From Drosophila miranda (Eukaryota; Arthropoda; Insecta; Diptera; Drosophilidae), in assembly GCF_003369915.1 (NCBI RefSeq), contig NC_046676.1, positions 8,649,501 through 8,713,500 on the forward strand: DNA of 64,000 nucleotides, given 5' to 3'. The notes below the pieces were generated by a model. It was not told where the DNA came from. It saw only the letters and a list, made by a program, of their open reading frames with translations, and searched no databases. Numbering within the stretch: the stretch's first letter is position 1; each line of letters opens with the position of its first letter. This document shows positions 48,901 through 60,606 of the stretch, one piece after another. Both the position numbers and the translations under genes were made by a program.

Positions 48901-49238
48901 ACCTCCATGCTCTCATCCAATTGATTGTTGTTTTTGTCATCGGACTCGTTCGACCGCTCCTGTGAGTCCTGGCCATTGTCTATTCTTCGAGCCTGATGTC
49001 GAGGTTTGGTCATGGGAATACGAGGGTCCTCAGATTTTACTTTGTACTCCTTCATCAGATACATGGCCGCATCCGAGTGCGGTGGGGCCTTCATGAAACG
49101 TGCTGTCATATCCGCCTGATTGAGACCTTTAAGAGTGTTGATGCCACCCGGATGCTTGTGCATGAACTCGGACAGATCATAGTACTCCTGACGGTATTTC
49201 ACGATAAACTCAGCATCCGATCCCTTGGGCGTATCCAT
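45974..49238 (-). CDS. fa2h: fatty acid 2-hydroxylase
   Basis: Endoplasmic reticulum enzyme that adds a 2-hydroxyl group to fatty acids used in sphingolipids. Three coding exons join in frame: 49238-48903, 46752-46525 and 46462-45974, giving 350 residues. The N-terminal cytochrome b5 domain carries the heme ligand motif HKHPGG (about residues 28-33) and a second His in PPHSDAA. The C-terminal membrane hydroxylase domain carries the di-iron histidine boxes HRWVFH, HGLHH, HYYLHYG and HMKRYHYQHH. Hydrophobic membrane segments lie around WWLVPIFWIPVII, GYFLFGVLLWTFLEY and PGAILATLIYYPLSYFL. The ATG lies 24 bases after a TTTCAG acceptor, so a noncoding 5' exon is expected further upstream. The 2.15-kb first coding intron contains the ENKD1-like gene on the other strand. 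Confidence 0.92.
46866..47080 (-). repeat. dispersed repeat, inverted copy 2, upstream of the ENKD1-like gene
   Basis: Read on the minus strand this segment aligns with 60,607-60,850 over about 215-245 bases at roughly 85% identity by eye. Shared blocks include CGTCCGACCCTCAGAAATATA, TATACTGACGAATTCAAG, TATACATATTC and GATATTCCGTGGAATATTACTAG. Similarity stops at the GATAAATCC word, just before the Motif 1 site of the ENKD1-like gene. Confidence 0.85.
47058..47093 (+). promoter_or_regulatory. Motif 6 / Motif 1 core promoter of the ENKD1-like gene
   Basis: ACGGTATATTTT (47,058-47,069) fits core-promoter Motif 6 (KTYRGTATWTTT) and CGGTCACACTG (47,083-47,093) fits Motif 1. Their close pairing is a known Drosophila housekeeping promoter arrangement. 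The ATG at 47,222 follows 129 bases later. The Motif 6 part lies inside the dispersed repeat and Motif 1 just outside it. Confidence 0.6.
47222..48630 (+). CDS. ENKD1-like (enkurin-domain) protein
   Basis: Five exons join in frame: 47222-47279, 47351-47819, 47891-48186, 48246-48404 and 48464-48630, giving 382 residues. The C-terminal region (DELRLPRYLEKEKREKA..., then PRGHTLLSEEDR, then RNRKAEIDKELGIVDEEIR and YSKPKVYI) matches the enkurin-domain end of human ENKD1, which finishes with a similar AELDRKLVQVEEAIKIFSRPKVFV pattern. Human ENKD1 is a microtubule and centriole/cilium-associated protein, so a cytoskeletal role is likely here but inferred. An N-terminal NFLKENKESLRSLE helix and a VRPKWMPP motif are also seen. 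The middle is polar and Asn/Arg-rich, probably disordered. The gene sits entirely in the first coding intron of fa2h, on the opposite strand. Confidence 0.85.
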
Positions 49239-50993
49239 TGCGATGAGGTTCGATTCGGGAACTGAAATTTAAAAATGCGGTCAGATAAGACTACTATATA
49301 ACCACTACTACTACACCCAATACTGTTACAGATTCCTAGCTTAATAATTACTTTGCGTGCCATCGTATAGCACGTTACCATGATTGTATTGTTTAATTAG
49401 TTATCGGTTGTATCAGACACGGTCAAATTAACTAGTAACTTCAAATATAAAAATGTATTCCATTCCTCAAACGGAAAGTACATATGTTTTTATCCATCCA
49501 GTTTCCCTTTAATCTAAGCAATTTTTTCCACTATACATAATATAAATGGCGGTATTGGCTAGTGTCCTCTGCCGTTGGCTTTTCTTGATTGCAGTTGAGA
49601 ATAAAATATTTATGAAAATTGTTAGGTAGAGCAGCTAGCTGCTTTCGATTGATGGGGCAGCAGCTTCGACCAAGAAGTGGGTTTGCTTTGATTCAAAAAC
49701 ACCCATCGGGCGAAATCTAGTCTATAGCACTGCAGGACTCTATTTATATTCTTTAAGTAATGTATATAATTAAAGGGACTGGCCTGCCATTATTGGCAAT
49801 GCAATGCATTGCTACAGAGCCCGTGTGAACTTGGCATTCTTCAACTCAGACTTTCTCAGTGTTTGCCAGATGTTTCATTCCTCAAATGAGTTCAACCCTG
49901 AATTCAAATAGACATTTCCATTCTTTCTGCAATCCGTGATACGAGTATCTGTTTCTGTCTACGCGCCAAACTAAACGTCGCCGTTATACTGCCAGCTCCC
50001 AAAATACATACATATATCATATATACATATGAGTAAATCCATACACACTTATCATCAACTGATATTGTAGGGGTTGGGTCTATTGGGAAAGCTTGTAAGT
50101 GCCGGGATTTGTTGAGAACGAGGACGAGTTGTCGGGTCGTTTGTCAAAGTCGGTCTGGGTAAGCCCACGGGAAGCACGCATAGACAGGTGTAGGTACAGG
50201 TTGTCTGACTCAACCGATCGGCCCGTGCATCTGCGTCACATATGATTAATAGCTGAGGCACTATCTGACATGTATACAACTGTGGCATTATCTAGCGGAT
50301 GCCATATCGCTCTGGGTTATTATGCTCTTCTCCCAGGCCCATCGAACTCCAACAAACAAACACATGCCACTCCAGAGTATACACGCGGTTCTTGTGTAGC
50401 TTGTAGTTTCGACAGTCTCCACCTCTGTCCATCGGGGTTAGCTGGGGCCATACACATAAGTATGTATGTATATGGGGTATATCTTTGTTGACGGTCAAAG
50501 GGTGTCTCTCACTATCTTATCACTTGTGGCTCTAATCATTATAGTTATTGAACAATTCCTTATTAGGGAACCCAGTTTGCACATTTTGTATAAGTATTTC
50601 GAGACAAACTTGAACGGCATAGATAGATAATACGCCACAATAGTCGCAATCCTTTGGCAAAGTGTTTACAAATATTAAAAACACTACTTCAACATTAGTG
50701 AAATTATTTATTTATTAAAGACGAACCAGCTTGGGGTCGGAGGAACTCCTCGAACAATGTGAGGGCGACTCAAGTACGGTTACTGGAACCACAACCGCAC
50801 GCAATGCAACGCAACTGGCAACTAAACAACTGGCCCACCCACCCAGCCCTAAGCCTATAGTGGCAGCGACAGCGACAACCGCCCCGCTGCAGCTTGTACT
50901 CAGGTTGGTATTATTAGTACCACTGTTGGCAGTACGAGGTGTACAATATAGTTCTGGCTCTGCCAAAAGATAGCCGCACCGAGCCCGAGCGCC

Positions 50994-51010
50994 GATAAGC
51001 GATAAGATAA
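50994..51010 (+). promoter_or_regulatory. triple GATA site cluster
   Basis: GATAAG occurs at 50,994-50,999 and 51,001-51,006, with a third GATAA overlapping at 51,006-51,010. Such dense GATAAG sites are typical of gut and fat-body enhancers in flies. The target gene is unknown. Confidence 0.35.
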
Positions 51011-52110
51011 AGTCTTCGGGCTGGTAGTTTGTCCAGTTCGATTCTCCAGGCCACAGAGAGTGAAAGTTCGTTGGATGGTGCTGGTTCATGCTTACGCGGA
51101 GCCTTATCTAGAGATTTGCAAGACATAATATAGTTACTATCGGCGTGTGCTCCAATTTCGGAATACACACCTGATGTGTGCATGTAGATTTTCGATAGCG
51201 GCAGGCAGGTGAACTTCTAATTTGGGGTGCTCTCAGCCAGGTTCGGGTTTGAAGCAGATTCGTTATCTGGATGGCATAGCTATGCTAAAAGTCAATACGA
51301 AATGAATCACGATGTGCCAGGGGCTTTGATTTCGGGCATTGGAAGTGACTCAATCCCATAGAGAGATAATACAAATATCTTTCGATTCATGGCCAGATAA
51401 TCATGTCTATAGTGTAGTATTTTCAGTGCTTCCCCCTGGGAACGTCAATCAATCAAACTCCAACTAACTGCCTGATTCAGAGATGGCAATGTGCGATAGG
51501 GTAAAGCCACAAGTACACAGATATGGCTTCGGAATTACATGAGAGACTGAAGACTGGAGTAAAGCATAACCGCGGAGCAACCCACTTTGTGCCATACATT
51601 CATATGTACATACATATTTGATCTTGCCACACAACCGGACTAGACGAAGACTAGATACAAATCACCATTGGAGTCCCGTTTTCTCCACTGCTCAATCACT
51701 TAATCCGGATGAAATAATTCTTCGCACCAGCTAAATTCATTTTTTAATTAAAATACCCTGGTGCTCCAGTTAATTTATGAGACCATTCGTGTCGGGGCAA
51801 GAGCACACGCAGACCCGGCACCGCCAGAAGTGTCATTCTGTGCCAACAACTTGACGTTGAAGCGCCAAGCCCAGTCGGGCCCTTTGCACAGCCTTGGCTC
51901 TCGAGTGCGGAGTACAGAATGCACGAAAATTCTCAGAGGGAATTCCATTTGGTTCGTTCGAATGGCTGGACTGGACTTCTCCTTGATAAGTGATGTCCGA
52001 ACGGTAGACTAATTACAATCCAATACGTTAAACATATCACTATCAATCAACCGAATGAAACCGTTCAATATTTCTTCATAATATACCACTAGTGGATTAT
52101 AATTATGGAG

Positions 52111-52145
52111 GGAGTGATATTCAGGGAGTGATATTCAGGGAGTGA
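52111..52145 (+). repeat. 17-bp tandem repeat, about two and a half units
   Basis: The unit GGGAGTGATATTCAGGG is repeated head to tail with a partial third unit. It is small and probably a slippage product. Confidence 0.8.
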
Positions 52146-53040
52146 CTGTCATTAGATGGTCCAAACATTAGCGCCATTTGAATATTCTTTGATATATGAA
52201 ACCGGGATACGAGTAGTGGTATTATGGGGCTGTGCTAGAGTTGGCGGTAAATTCTACAAAAATATGTTTGATTGGGGAGAGTAAAGTTTGTATTATTAGA
52301 AACGTCTTATCTAAAGTACCTTTTACTGCCATCAACGATACGATACCAAAGATATAACCATTAGATATAGTGTATCTCATAAAATAGTTTGTATGTAATC
52401 AGCGCCGAAGAACCCAAAGATCCAAACGTATAGAGTCATCGGAATCCACAGTGCACCGCCTTATCTTATCAAGGAGCGTCAAAGTTCGACTGAATTTACA
52501 TTGCATACCCTTAGGCGGTTCCTTGGATACATTTATCAATACTTTAATGGATTGGCTAGCATTCCCCGATACTCCCGATGACGTCCAAGGGAAACGGAAC
52601 CATCAATTGCACAGTCGTTTCTATATGTTTTTCAGATATTTCGTCCAAACAATCTTTAGCGTTGAATAACGGAAATATACTCATAGTTGCCTGACTACTT
52701 GGCAGATTCTCAAATATATGTATTCAATAATACAGCTACAGCCGATCCCAAACAATTTGGGCATTCTGGATGGATAGGAGAACGAAGTTGGGAATACATA
52801 TATTATGCGAGGAGGATCTCCAACTGTGCGCAGTTCCTCTATTTGGATTCTAAAAATCCAAGTCCGTTGTATATTAAAAGATAATAATCGCGGGATCTGG
52901 AACGGAATATTGCGTGCTCCCGTGTCGCAAACACAACAAATATTGTATACCCACAACTATTTCATAATTTCTCATTTCTCAGCCATGTAGCACATTTTGT
53001 AACAAAAACAGGGAACTATTTATTTTTAGTAATATTAGGC

Positions 53041-53046
53041 TTTATT
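53041..53046 (-). terminator. Inos: Inos polyadenylation signal
   Basis: AATAAA reads on the minus strand about 150 bases after the Inos stop codon. Confidence 0.6.
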
Positions 53047-53195
53047 CGGAGGAGCCCGTTTTGTTTAACGTTTACAGTATATATATTAATAGCTTAAGAC
53101 TAAGTTCAAATTCATCCATCAAAAACCATATATGTATATATTCAAAGCTATATACTTTTCAACACACAAATAGATTCAATGGAGGATGTGACCCT

Positions 53196-56100
53196 TCAGT
53201 GGCCATTTCCGTTGGCGGCCAACTTGGTGCCATTGCTGTGTCCATTGGCATGCAGCTTACCTCCGTTGGTGGAGGACTCCACGGCACAGGGCTGACCCAG
53301 TAGCTTGGCCCGCTTCACGGGCGGCTCATTCGTGATGGTGGCAAAGTCGAACTGAAGGAAACAAAAAGTCAGATAGAATATTAGAAGTGGATGGAGTAAA
53401 ATGATTCGGTATGTACTCACGCGCTGTTCCAGAGTCATGTGGGAAATTGGCGGAAGTCCGATGCAGCCGCGCAGGATGTTTTCAATGGCAGCACGCTGGC
53501 GGAACAGCGAGTTGACCACTTGTGATCCCTGGGGAACAAGCGGGGCCTTGCACAGATAGCTCAGCAGCGAAAGGACCGGCTTGAATGGCACCCAGGAAGC
53601 AGACTCCTTCTCCGCACTGCGCAGCTGGATACGTGTACTCAGCTCGCCCAAAATAACCAGATCCAAAATAAGGGGTGTGGCCAGGAGCGAGTCCTCGCAG
53701 GTGTTGTGGATTACCAGAGTGTTGTGGCCACCCATCATGATCTCGGAGGTGTACTCGTCCATGGCCCGCTTGCTGTCACCCACATAGGGCAGGTATTTGA
53801 TGACAACCACATGGTCGGGATGCTCGTTGGCGCCGTAGAGCAGCCTATTGGAGGCCACCATATCGTCCACCACATTGCTCTTGGATATCTGCCGGCGGAA
53901 GGGATTGTTAGTCACAGCAAAGGGACAATAATTGATCAACATCAGCCTACCTCCTTGGAGCGGAACTGCTGGGGAGCAGACAAGTTCTTGCCGTCGTTGT
54001 TGCCAAGGTGATTGTAGCTGGCAATGGAAACTGGCTTGATGCCGGCTCCCACCAGGAAGTCGACCAGCACACTCTTGATCTTGGTCTGGCCTGACTTGAA
54101 GTCGTCGCCCGCAATGAATACGTTCTTCTCCTCGGCCAGCTGGATGAGACCCGGCACAAAGGTGTTTTGCGGCGAGCCGTTGATGTAGGTGCACTGCGGG
54201 GAAGTCCAAGAGGATGAGTTCAAGATCACATCAAGTAGCCAACGAGTGAAATACTTACACCCTCGGCTACGCTGGCCATGGCAAAGATGGTAGACGGCGA
54301 GACCTCCGAATGGTTGGCCTTGAGAGAGGCAAGCAGCTCCTGGCTAGTGGTGTTCAGACCTGGCTGCACCTCAGAGAACCGCTCGGTATTGGCCGTCCAG
54401 AGGACAATCACGGAGTCGACGCCGCTGCGCTGCTTAAAGTCGCGGATGTCGCGACGGATCTGCTCGTACTGCTCCTGTCTAGTGCCCTTGATGAGGTTGT
54501 TGGCCCGATCCGACTGGTTGGCCGCGATGAAGTCCGGATCGTAGATCGATGGACGGGGCTTAAGTTTGGCCATCTGCTCGTACAGCTGGTCCTGCAGGGC
54601 CACATCGAGGACCTCGGCACGCACCATGGCATCCGCCAGGTGCAGATTGCTAATGTCCCAGCCATCCACAACAATGTCGTTCGGCTCCACCATGGGCAGG
54701 AGCTCCTTCATGGGCGCAAACACATCGCTGCCCGTCTCGTCCGAGCCAATGAACACGGTCGAGGCCTGCGTGATCGAACCGTACCAGTTCGCCTGCTGCA
54801 CGCCCGTGCGCTTGCGCCACTTCAGCTGGCGGCGGTTGGCCTCAAGGGCGGCAGTGAGGGTGGATCCGTTGTTGCCACCCCAGCCCACCAGCAAGACTCC
54901 CAGCTTGGGCACCTGGCGACCCGTACGAATCTTTAGGGCAGTCGTCTGAGGGTACACCTGCAAAGATCAGACGGCGGAATCGCTGATTAGTAAGTATCTG
55001 GTCTACTCCGAGTCCAACCCAGCCCGTTCAGCCCCTGCAGGGGTCCCCAGCCACCTTATCTCTGATCATATCGAACCACTCAAGAGTCACGTCCCAGCAT
55101 AAATTATAAATTATGCGATCGCCTGATTTTCTGCTTACCGTTCGACGAACCGAACCTGATTTCGGTACCGGTTACCATTGCAGAGTGGAAGGGTATATTG
55201 ATTCCGTATTTGGGTGGAATAACAAACGTATATATTTACATATTGTATAGACAAAAGTTATTTCAATAAGTTAAAGGGCTAGATCTCTTTGATCTGCTTA
55301 ATCTTTACTCTACTCTACTCTTAAATACATTTACATTTTTCTTTACAACCAAAAGACCACAAGAAATCAGGTATTTTATAGTCGAAGCACAATTTGAAAG
55401 GCTTTTTCGTTTGGTTTTTTATGAGATTTGTGTTTTTGATTTTATCCAGAAATGAAATCGTGAAAGAATAAATAAAGAACGATGATTGCATTAATAATTT
55501 AACAACGTGTTCGTCCAAAGTCCGGTAAGAATTGTTGTCAGCTCATTTGCCGGCCGGCATAATTATGTATCATTTGCAGTTAAAGAGAGGCGAGGAACAG
55601 CTAAGAGCAAAAGTTCCCCCGGCATTTCATTTTATTATCTATCATTGACCTTGAATAAACCGACGCCGCTGTATGTACATACATGCAGCAATTGTTCCCC
55701 TCCTGGTGGGTGGGCGGTGGTGAGATGTAAACAGAGCACAAACGACGACCACAGCTGTTGGAATAGGGACGTAATCGGCTTTCGATTCGGTTCGCTCTAC
55801 TGCAATCCAATAGCAAGAACTGCGACGACACAGTCAACCGACACCAAACGGCGCCTGCGCGCGTAGAACCACGCCGCCCACAGTATCGGGTGTCAGCAAC
55901 AGCTGTTTTCTGGAACCAATAATCTGTAACTGTGACTGTACCCACCCTCCCACGCCTCTTCGGACTACGCCTTATCGGGAGCGCACATATTGGATATCAC
56001 TTATGTATGTACGTATGAACCACAACCACCCATCCACAATCCACAACCTATCCCTTGCCTAAACAATGGAAAATTTCCACTGTTCCTAAGCAAATGTCCG

Positions 56101-56414
56101 GGGGTGTAAGTGTGTGTATGTGCAGCTGTAGATGACTGGAAGTCGGGCAAATTCAATGTGAAGGTCAGTATTGGCACTCGTACATTTCCAAGGGAAACTT
56201 ATGAAATCCTTAGGCAACTGGTGTCATCGATTTCCGTGGTTTTCCCTGCTCCAACTAATCAATTTTTTCTCACAAATTAACTCACCTGCAGCTGTCCGCT
56301 GGCGGTACGCTTCACATGCGATGTCTGATATTCGTAGTCCGTCTCAATGAAGTCATCGTCCACCCGCACCTTGGGCGAGATGATTTCCAGCGTCGAATTA
56401 TTTGTGGGCTTCAT
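53196..56414 (-). CDS. Inos: myo-inositol-1-phosphate synthase
   Basis: Cytosolic enzyme that converts glucose-6-phosphate to myo-inositol-3-phosphate (an NAD-dependent reaction), the committed step of inositol synthesis. Five exons join in frame: 56414-56286, 54957-54259, 54193-53951, 53888-53421 and 53351-53196, giving 564 residues, the usual animal length. The Rossmann NAD-binding loop [11 protein letters not shown] lies at about residues 68-78. The conserved catalytic-domain blocks [49 protein letters not shown] and [10 protein letters not shown] are all present. The C-terminal tail with [17 protein letters not shown] is a species-variable extension. The 1.33-kb first intron separates the short N-terminal exon. 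Confidence 0.97.
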
Positions 56415-58229
56415 TTTCAGCAAAAAAAATTCAATGTTTTTTCTGTCTGCGTGCGACTTTATTTCTTTTTCTTCCTGTACTTTTGACAATTTTCACACCC
56501 ACACCACTTGCGTTTATCAATTAGCGCGATTTTTTTTTGTTTTGTTACAGGAATTCTTTTCTCACTTGCTGCCGGGCTGCTTGCGCGGGAATCCAATGGG
56601 ACTGGAAGGTTCTGCTGAAGGCAATGAAAGCGAATGATTTGCCGAACGAGTGTGGAAGCCGCTTTTATAGAAATGTGAGTACAGTGGCTCACTGCTTAGA
56701 TGAACCAGAGCACCTTTCACACTTAAAACTGTTATAGCTTCTAAGCTATCTAACCTACCACTAAAAATCAAATGTATACTGATAGACACACATTTAAGCT
56801 TAATTTAAACCAACCTCATATGTATTGAAACATTTTTTAACACATTTTCAAGTGTGAAAGGTGCTCTCTGGTTTATTTAAGCTGGGAGCCACTGTACATA
56901 TGCACATATTTATATAAAAACACCATGTGGACTCTCAGCCGCTCTCCCGCGCTCTGTGAAAACTGAGAAGAGAACATTTGCGTGAGTGTGTGCTTGTGGA
57001 TGGGTTTCAATCTGAACAGCACAGGATAGAACCCCTTCTCATCGTGCTCTTTATAAAGATCATGGACAGGTATTTAAGAAAGGTGAATTAGTACAAGGTA
57101 AGACTTTCGTTCCCTCACTCATAACATTCCCACTCTCTCTATTATAAGAGTGCTCCCGCTTGGACATATCAATCAGAAATTTATAAAGTTCTTCTTTAAC
57201 TAAAATTGTCTTTTTTAATGGAAGGGTTCATAAATTTAAACTGAATTCCTTTTAATGTATTATAAATGGAATTGGATCATATGTCTTGCCCTTTTTATAC
57301 CCTTGTCTTAAGTGGAGTGTTTTTGAACTTAACTCGAAAAACCTTTCCGATTCTTATATATCAAGATCTGATGTCCAGTGGTCGCGGGCCGTATTTCATG
57401 GGGTTACAACCTTTGAAACGGCCCTCTTAATAGCTCCCCAATACAATTTCTTGTTCCTAGAATCTTCCAGAAACATGCAAATCTTATAAATGAAAAACTT
57501 TCCATTGTTACAGTCAATTGAAAGCAAACCGAGTTCAAATTACGAATTGTTTCTTAATAAATATGGTGGGTCTGGTTTCTTTTGACAAGCCCAAGTTGTG
57601 GTTTGGTTCGGGATTGAATAACAATCACCGTCAACTGATCGGTATGTGTCCACTTCAGAAGTTTTCCATAGAACCGAAACGAGCCGTTTTGCATCAATGG
57701 ATCCTCTTGGTCGACCAGGTCTATCGCCAAATCTGGCACATGCTGTCGTGGGAGGCTCATTTCCCCCAGATGGAACCTTATCAGCTCAGACACGTCCTAA
57801 GCGCCACATCCATTTCCTGTGGCGTGGGTTTCCCTCAATGTGAATGAACACACTCGTGTGCATACGTGGAATGATTGCATTTATGTAAGATAATTGTATT
57901 TTGTGTGTTGCAATATAAAATACTTAAAGCATTCGAATGTTTGAGGGAAGTAACACAGGGATTGATATCAATATCCTAGCACTAGGACAAGATCACAGTG
58001 CTCATCTAAGTGTTACCTCCATATGACAGGTTTAAATTTTGAATGAAGATTACTAATCCTAAAGTTATGTACACTTGTGTTAATTCGACTCATATAAATA
58101 AATCACGATAATCACACTCTAAAACGCTCAACAGTTTCGTTGAGCGGAGCTGCAAAAAAAAAGCGTGTAATGTGCTCAAAATCAATTTGAAAGCAAGTGC
58201 AAATGATACACTTATGGGTAATACTGCAA
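56415..58229. other. Inos upstream region
   Basis: Apart from the MITE at 56,682-56,894 I see no gene. Short open frames on both strands lack any family similarity. The Inos promoter lies at the left end; no TATA box is convincing. Confidence 0.5.
56682..56894. mobile_element. 213-bp palindromic MITE with TA target duplication
   Basis: Terminal inverted repeats of about 46 bases begin CAGTGGCTC and end GAGCCACTG, with the shared inner word ACCAGAG..GCACCTTTCACACTT. The element is flanked by TA on both sides (56,680-56,681 and 56,895-56,896). The CAGTG ends and TA duplication point to a Tc1/mariner-type non-autonomous element. It has no coding capacity. Confidence 0.85.
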
Positions 58230-60582
58230 CTAATTGTCCAGAAACTCCCATTCGCTGGACGTGTTGGAATCGCTTGTGGCTGGGGTTTCATTTCTCAAGG
58301 GGTCTCCAGCCCGTCGAAAGTCTGGCAAAAAGCTTGTGTACTCCTCCTCGTCCGTATCATCTTTCAGGGTTAGTGTTGCCTTCGGCCTGCTGTTGACAAA
58401 CTTTAGAGGCGCCACTTTTGGCTTCGTGGGAGCAGACGCACAAATCCCGTCTATCGGCTGGCCCGCATTGTAATCGTCGACGGTATGCATTTTGTGTGGA
58501 GCTGTCTGCATACTGGCCTCCTCCAGTCGCGTGGGATAACAGCTGATCAAAGACTCAGTCAGTTGTTTCGTCTGAGCATGGGCGGCACACAGCTCTTCTT
58601 GAGTGAGTGGGGCCAGGTGCACCTCGGGCAGGTCCAGCTCGGCGGCGAGGGACTTGGCTTTGGCCGCTACGGTCTTTTGAAGTGTGGTCGGGCTCAGGGT
58701 GTCCGGTAGGTGCTCCATAAAGGCGCTCTTCAAGTCCAAAGGCGAAGCCAGGCCATTGCTGCACGGGATATAGAGATACATCTTGATTGCAAAAAAAAAA
58801 TGGTCAAATCTTTGAATACTCACTTCTCCATCTGACAGTAGCTGGCCTCCATTATCGTGGCGGCACTAGTGAGCGGCAGTTTCATCTCATGTGTCTCGTG
58901 GCCGATTTCTACGACGCCCAAGCCACTGCTCTGCTTGACCACAGATGTCTTGCGCCTTCTACTGGAGGTCGTACCGCTGGTGTGAACTATAGACTGCTCG
59001 AAATCCATTTCGCCTATGCGACGAAAAATGTCTAGGCGTCGGTTCTGCTGAGCCAACGGCGACTCCACGGCCAGCTCAATGGGAACGTTCAGATCGAGCT
59101 TCTCGACGGGTGGCAGCTCAAAGCATTCTTCGGCACAGTGCAGGGGCTCCGCTTGCAGTTCCAGCGGTGACTCCAGCTGGGAGGAGTGCGGAGCGCCTAG
59201 GACAGGAACTGGCGGCGGCATCAACGGATTAAATATTACTTTCGCCGTCTTGTTTGGTGGCTCCGGAAGTGGAGCCAACCGCAACAGGGAGCGCTCGCCT
59301 TCCAGAACAAAGATTTCCTTGCCATAAACGCAAAAGTCGAGAATTTTGCGAAACCCGCGCGCTACCGCTTCCACCTTGAGGCGGTCGACATTCAATATAT
59401 ACAAAGTGGTATCGTCATGGGTCACCAGCAAGGAGTCCTGGCCGTCGTACAAATACAACTGGCGGAAATTGCTGCTGGCCACGTAGGGCACTTCGCTTTC
59501 TCCATCTTCCGCAACGGCTGGTTGTGCCCTGGTGGATGGATCACTGCGCAGCTTCGGGTTTAGTATGGGTATCTCCCACGTGGGACTGCGCAGCACAGCG
59601 TCCCTAAATAGAAGGGTCCTAGACACATTGCCGATGGTGTCGGCTATCCAGAAGCGCAGACCAGGTCGCCCGCAAATGAGCTGTGGCTTGCTATTCGACA
59701 ACTTCTTAAGGAACACGCCGCCACAGTCGATGAGCTGCTTGCGATCCTTCTTGCCCACCTGGGTGATGTGCCACTGTCCAGTTTGGACGTCGCGCTGGCA
59801 CACGATACAACGATAGAGCGTGGCCACGAGCAAGTGGCTTTGGTGTACGCTTAGCTGGACGATTTCATAGGCTTCGCTCAGGATCTCAACAGATTTGCTT
59901 AGGTGCTGGATGGAAAATATAGTGGCTACTGGAGGATTCTTTCAAAACTCTTGTACCCACCGATTGATAGTCGAATTCCGTTAGCACCACAACGCCTTGG
60001 CGGTCGCCGGAGAAGAGTTTCATTCCATTCTTCGACCACTCGCAGCAGCTGACCACGCAGCGGTGCAGGTCGCGGATGGTGTAGCGTTCGATGGGCTTGC
60101 TGCGCGTACAGGGAGCCACCAGATTCAAGTCCTGGGGCAGTTCCTTCTGTATCTGGAATATGCTGACTTGTCCATTGGCGCATCCTGCAGCCACCATGTA
60201 CTCCACCGAATTGACTATCTTCACGCACGTAATGCGTGTGGCAACCTGCAAAGACATTAGACGGGGGAAGCCCACGCCACCGTTAGCCAAAATTATGAGT
60301 GAATGACACGCAAGGGATGGGCCATGCTATTGAGATTAAATTGTAGAATGAGTCATAGGCTACCTCCGACTTGAGCTTCTGCATCTCGCCCGTTTGGCGA
60401 TTGTACCAGAATACAATGCCCGCATCACTACCCACGGCCAGGAATTCGTTTGTTCCATCGACGCAAGTTAAATTGAGATTGGCTGAAAAGAATCCCCGCT
60501 GCAGCCGTGCCGGAATGTGATCGATGATATCAGTTAGCGGGGCCCACTCCCGTATGGAGCACAACTCCTTGCTGTTGGCCAT
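58230..60582 (-). CDS. TECPR2-like WD40 protein with C-terminal LC3-interacting motif
   Basis: Four exons join in frame: 60582-60364, 60245-59961, 59905-58824 and 58758-58230, giving 704 residues. The N-terminal WD40 propeller aligns well with human TECPR2: the start (IREWAPLTDIIDHIPARLQRGF), the block WSKNGMKLFSGD and the block RPGLRFWIAD each have a direct counterpart. TECPR2 binds ATG8 proteins and supports ER exit sites and autophagosome formation; a related role is inferred. The fly protein is about half the human length and lacks the C-terminal TECPR propeller. It still ends in an acidic stretch with SSEWEFLDN, a W-x-x-L LC3-interacting motif at the extreme C-terminus, where human TECPR2 also has one. 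HPS5 is a more distant relative. The ATG is only about 25 bases from the end of a dispersed repeat. Confidence 0.85.
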
Positions 60583-60606
60583 TCTTGGCAGGCTTTAATG
60601 ACAGCG

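Larger units (their letters stand above)
49262..53195. other. 3.9-kb region without a coding gene
   Basis: This lies between the fa2h start and the Inos 3' end. No exon-like frame is visible. It should contain the fa2h promoter and 5' exon. A cluster of GATA sites lies at 50,994-51,010, with further GATA words at about 50,515 and 51,104. A short tandem repeat lies at 52,111-52,145. The AATAAA at 53,046-53,041 on the minus strand is the likely Inos 3' signal. Confidence 0.5.

Noticed and set aside
50715-51089. 124-codon minus-strand open frame
   Set aside because: No signal peptide, domain or splice context; overlaps the GATA-rich noncoding segment.
54310-54949. Two plus-strand frames of 208 and 127 codons
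   Set aside because: They are antisense shadows of Inos exon 2.
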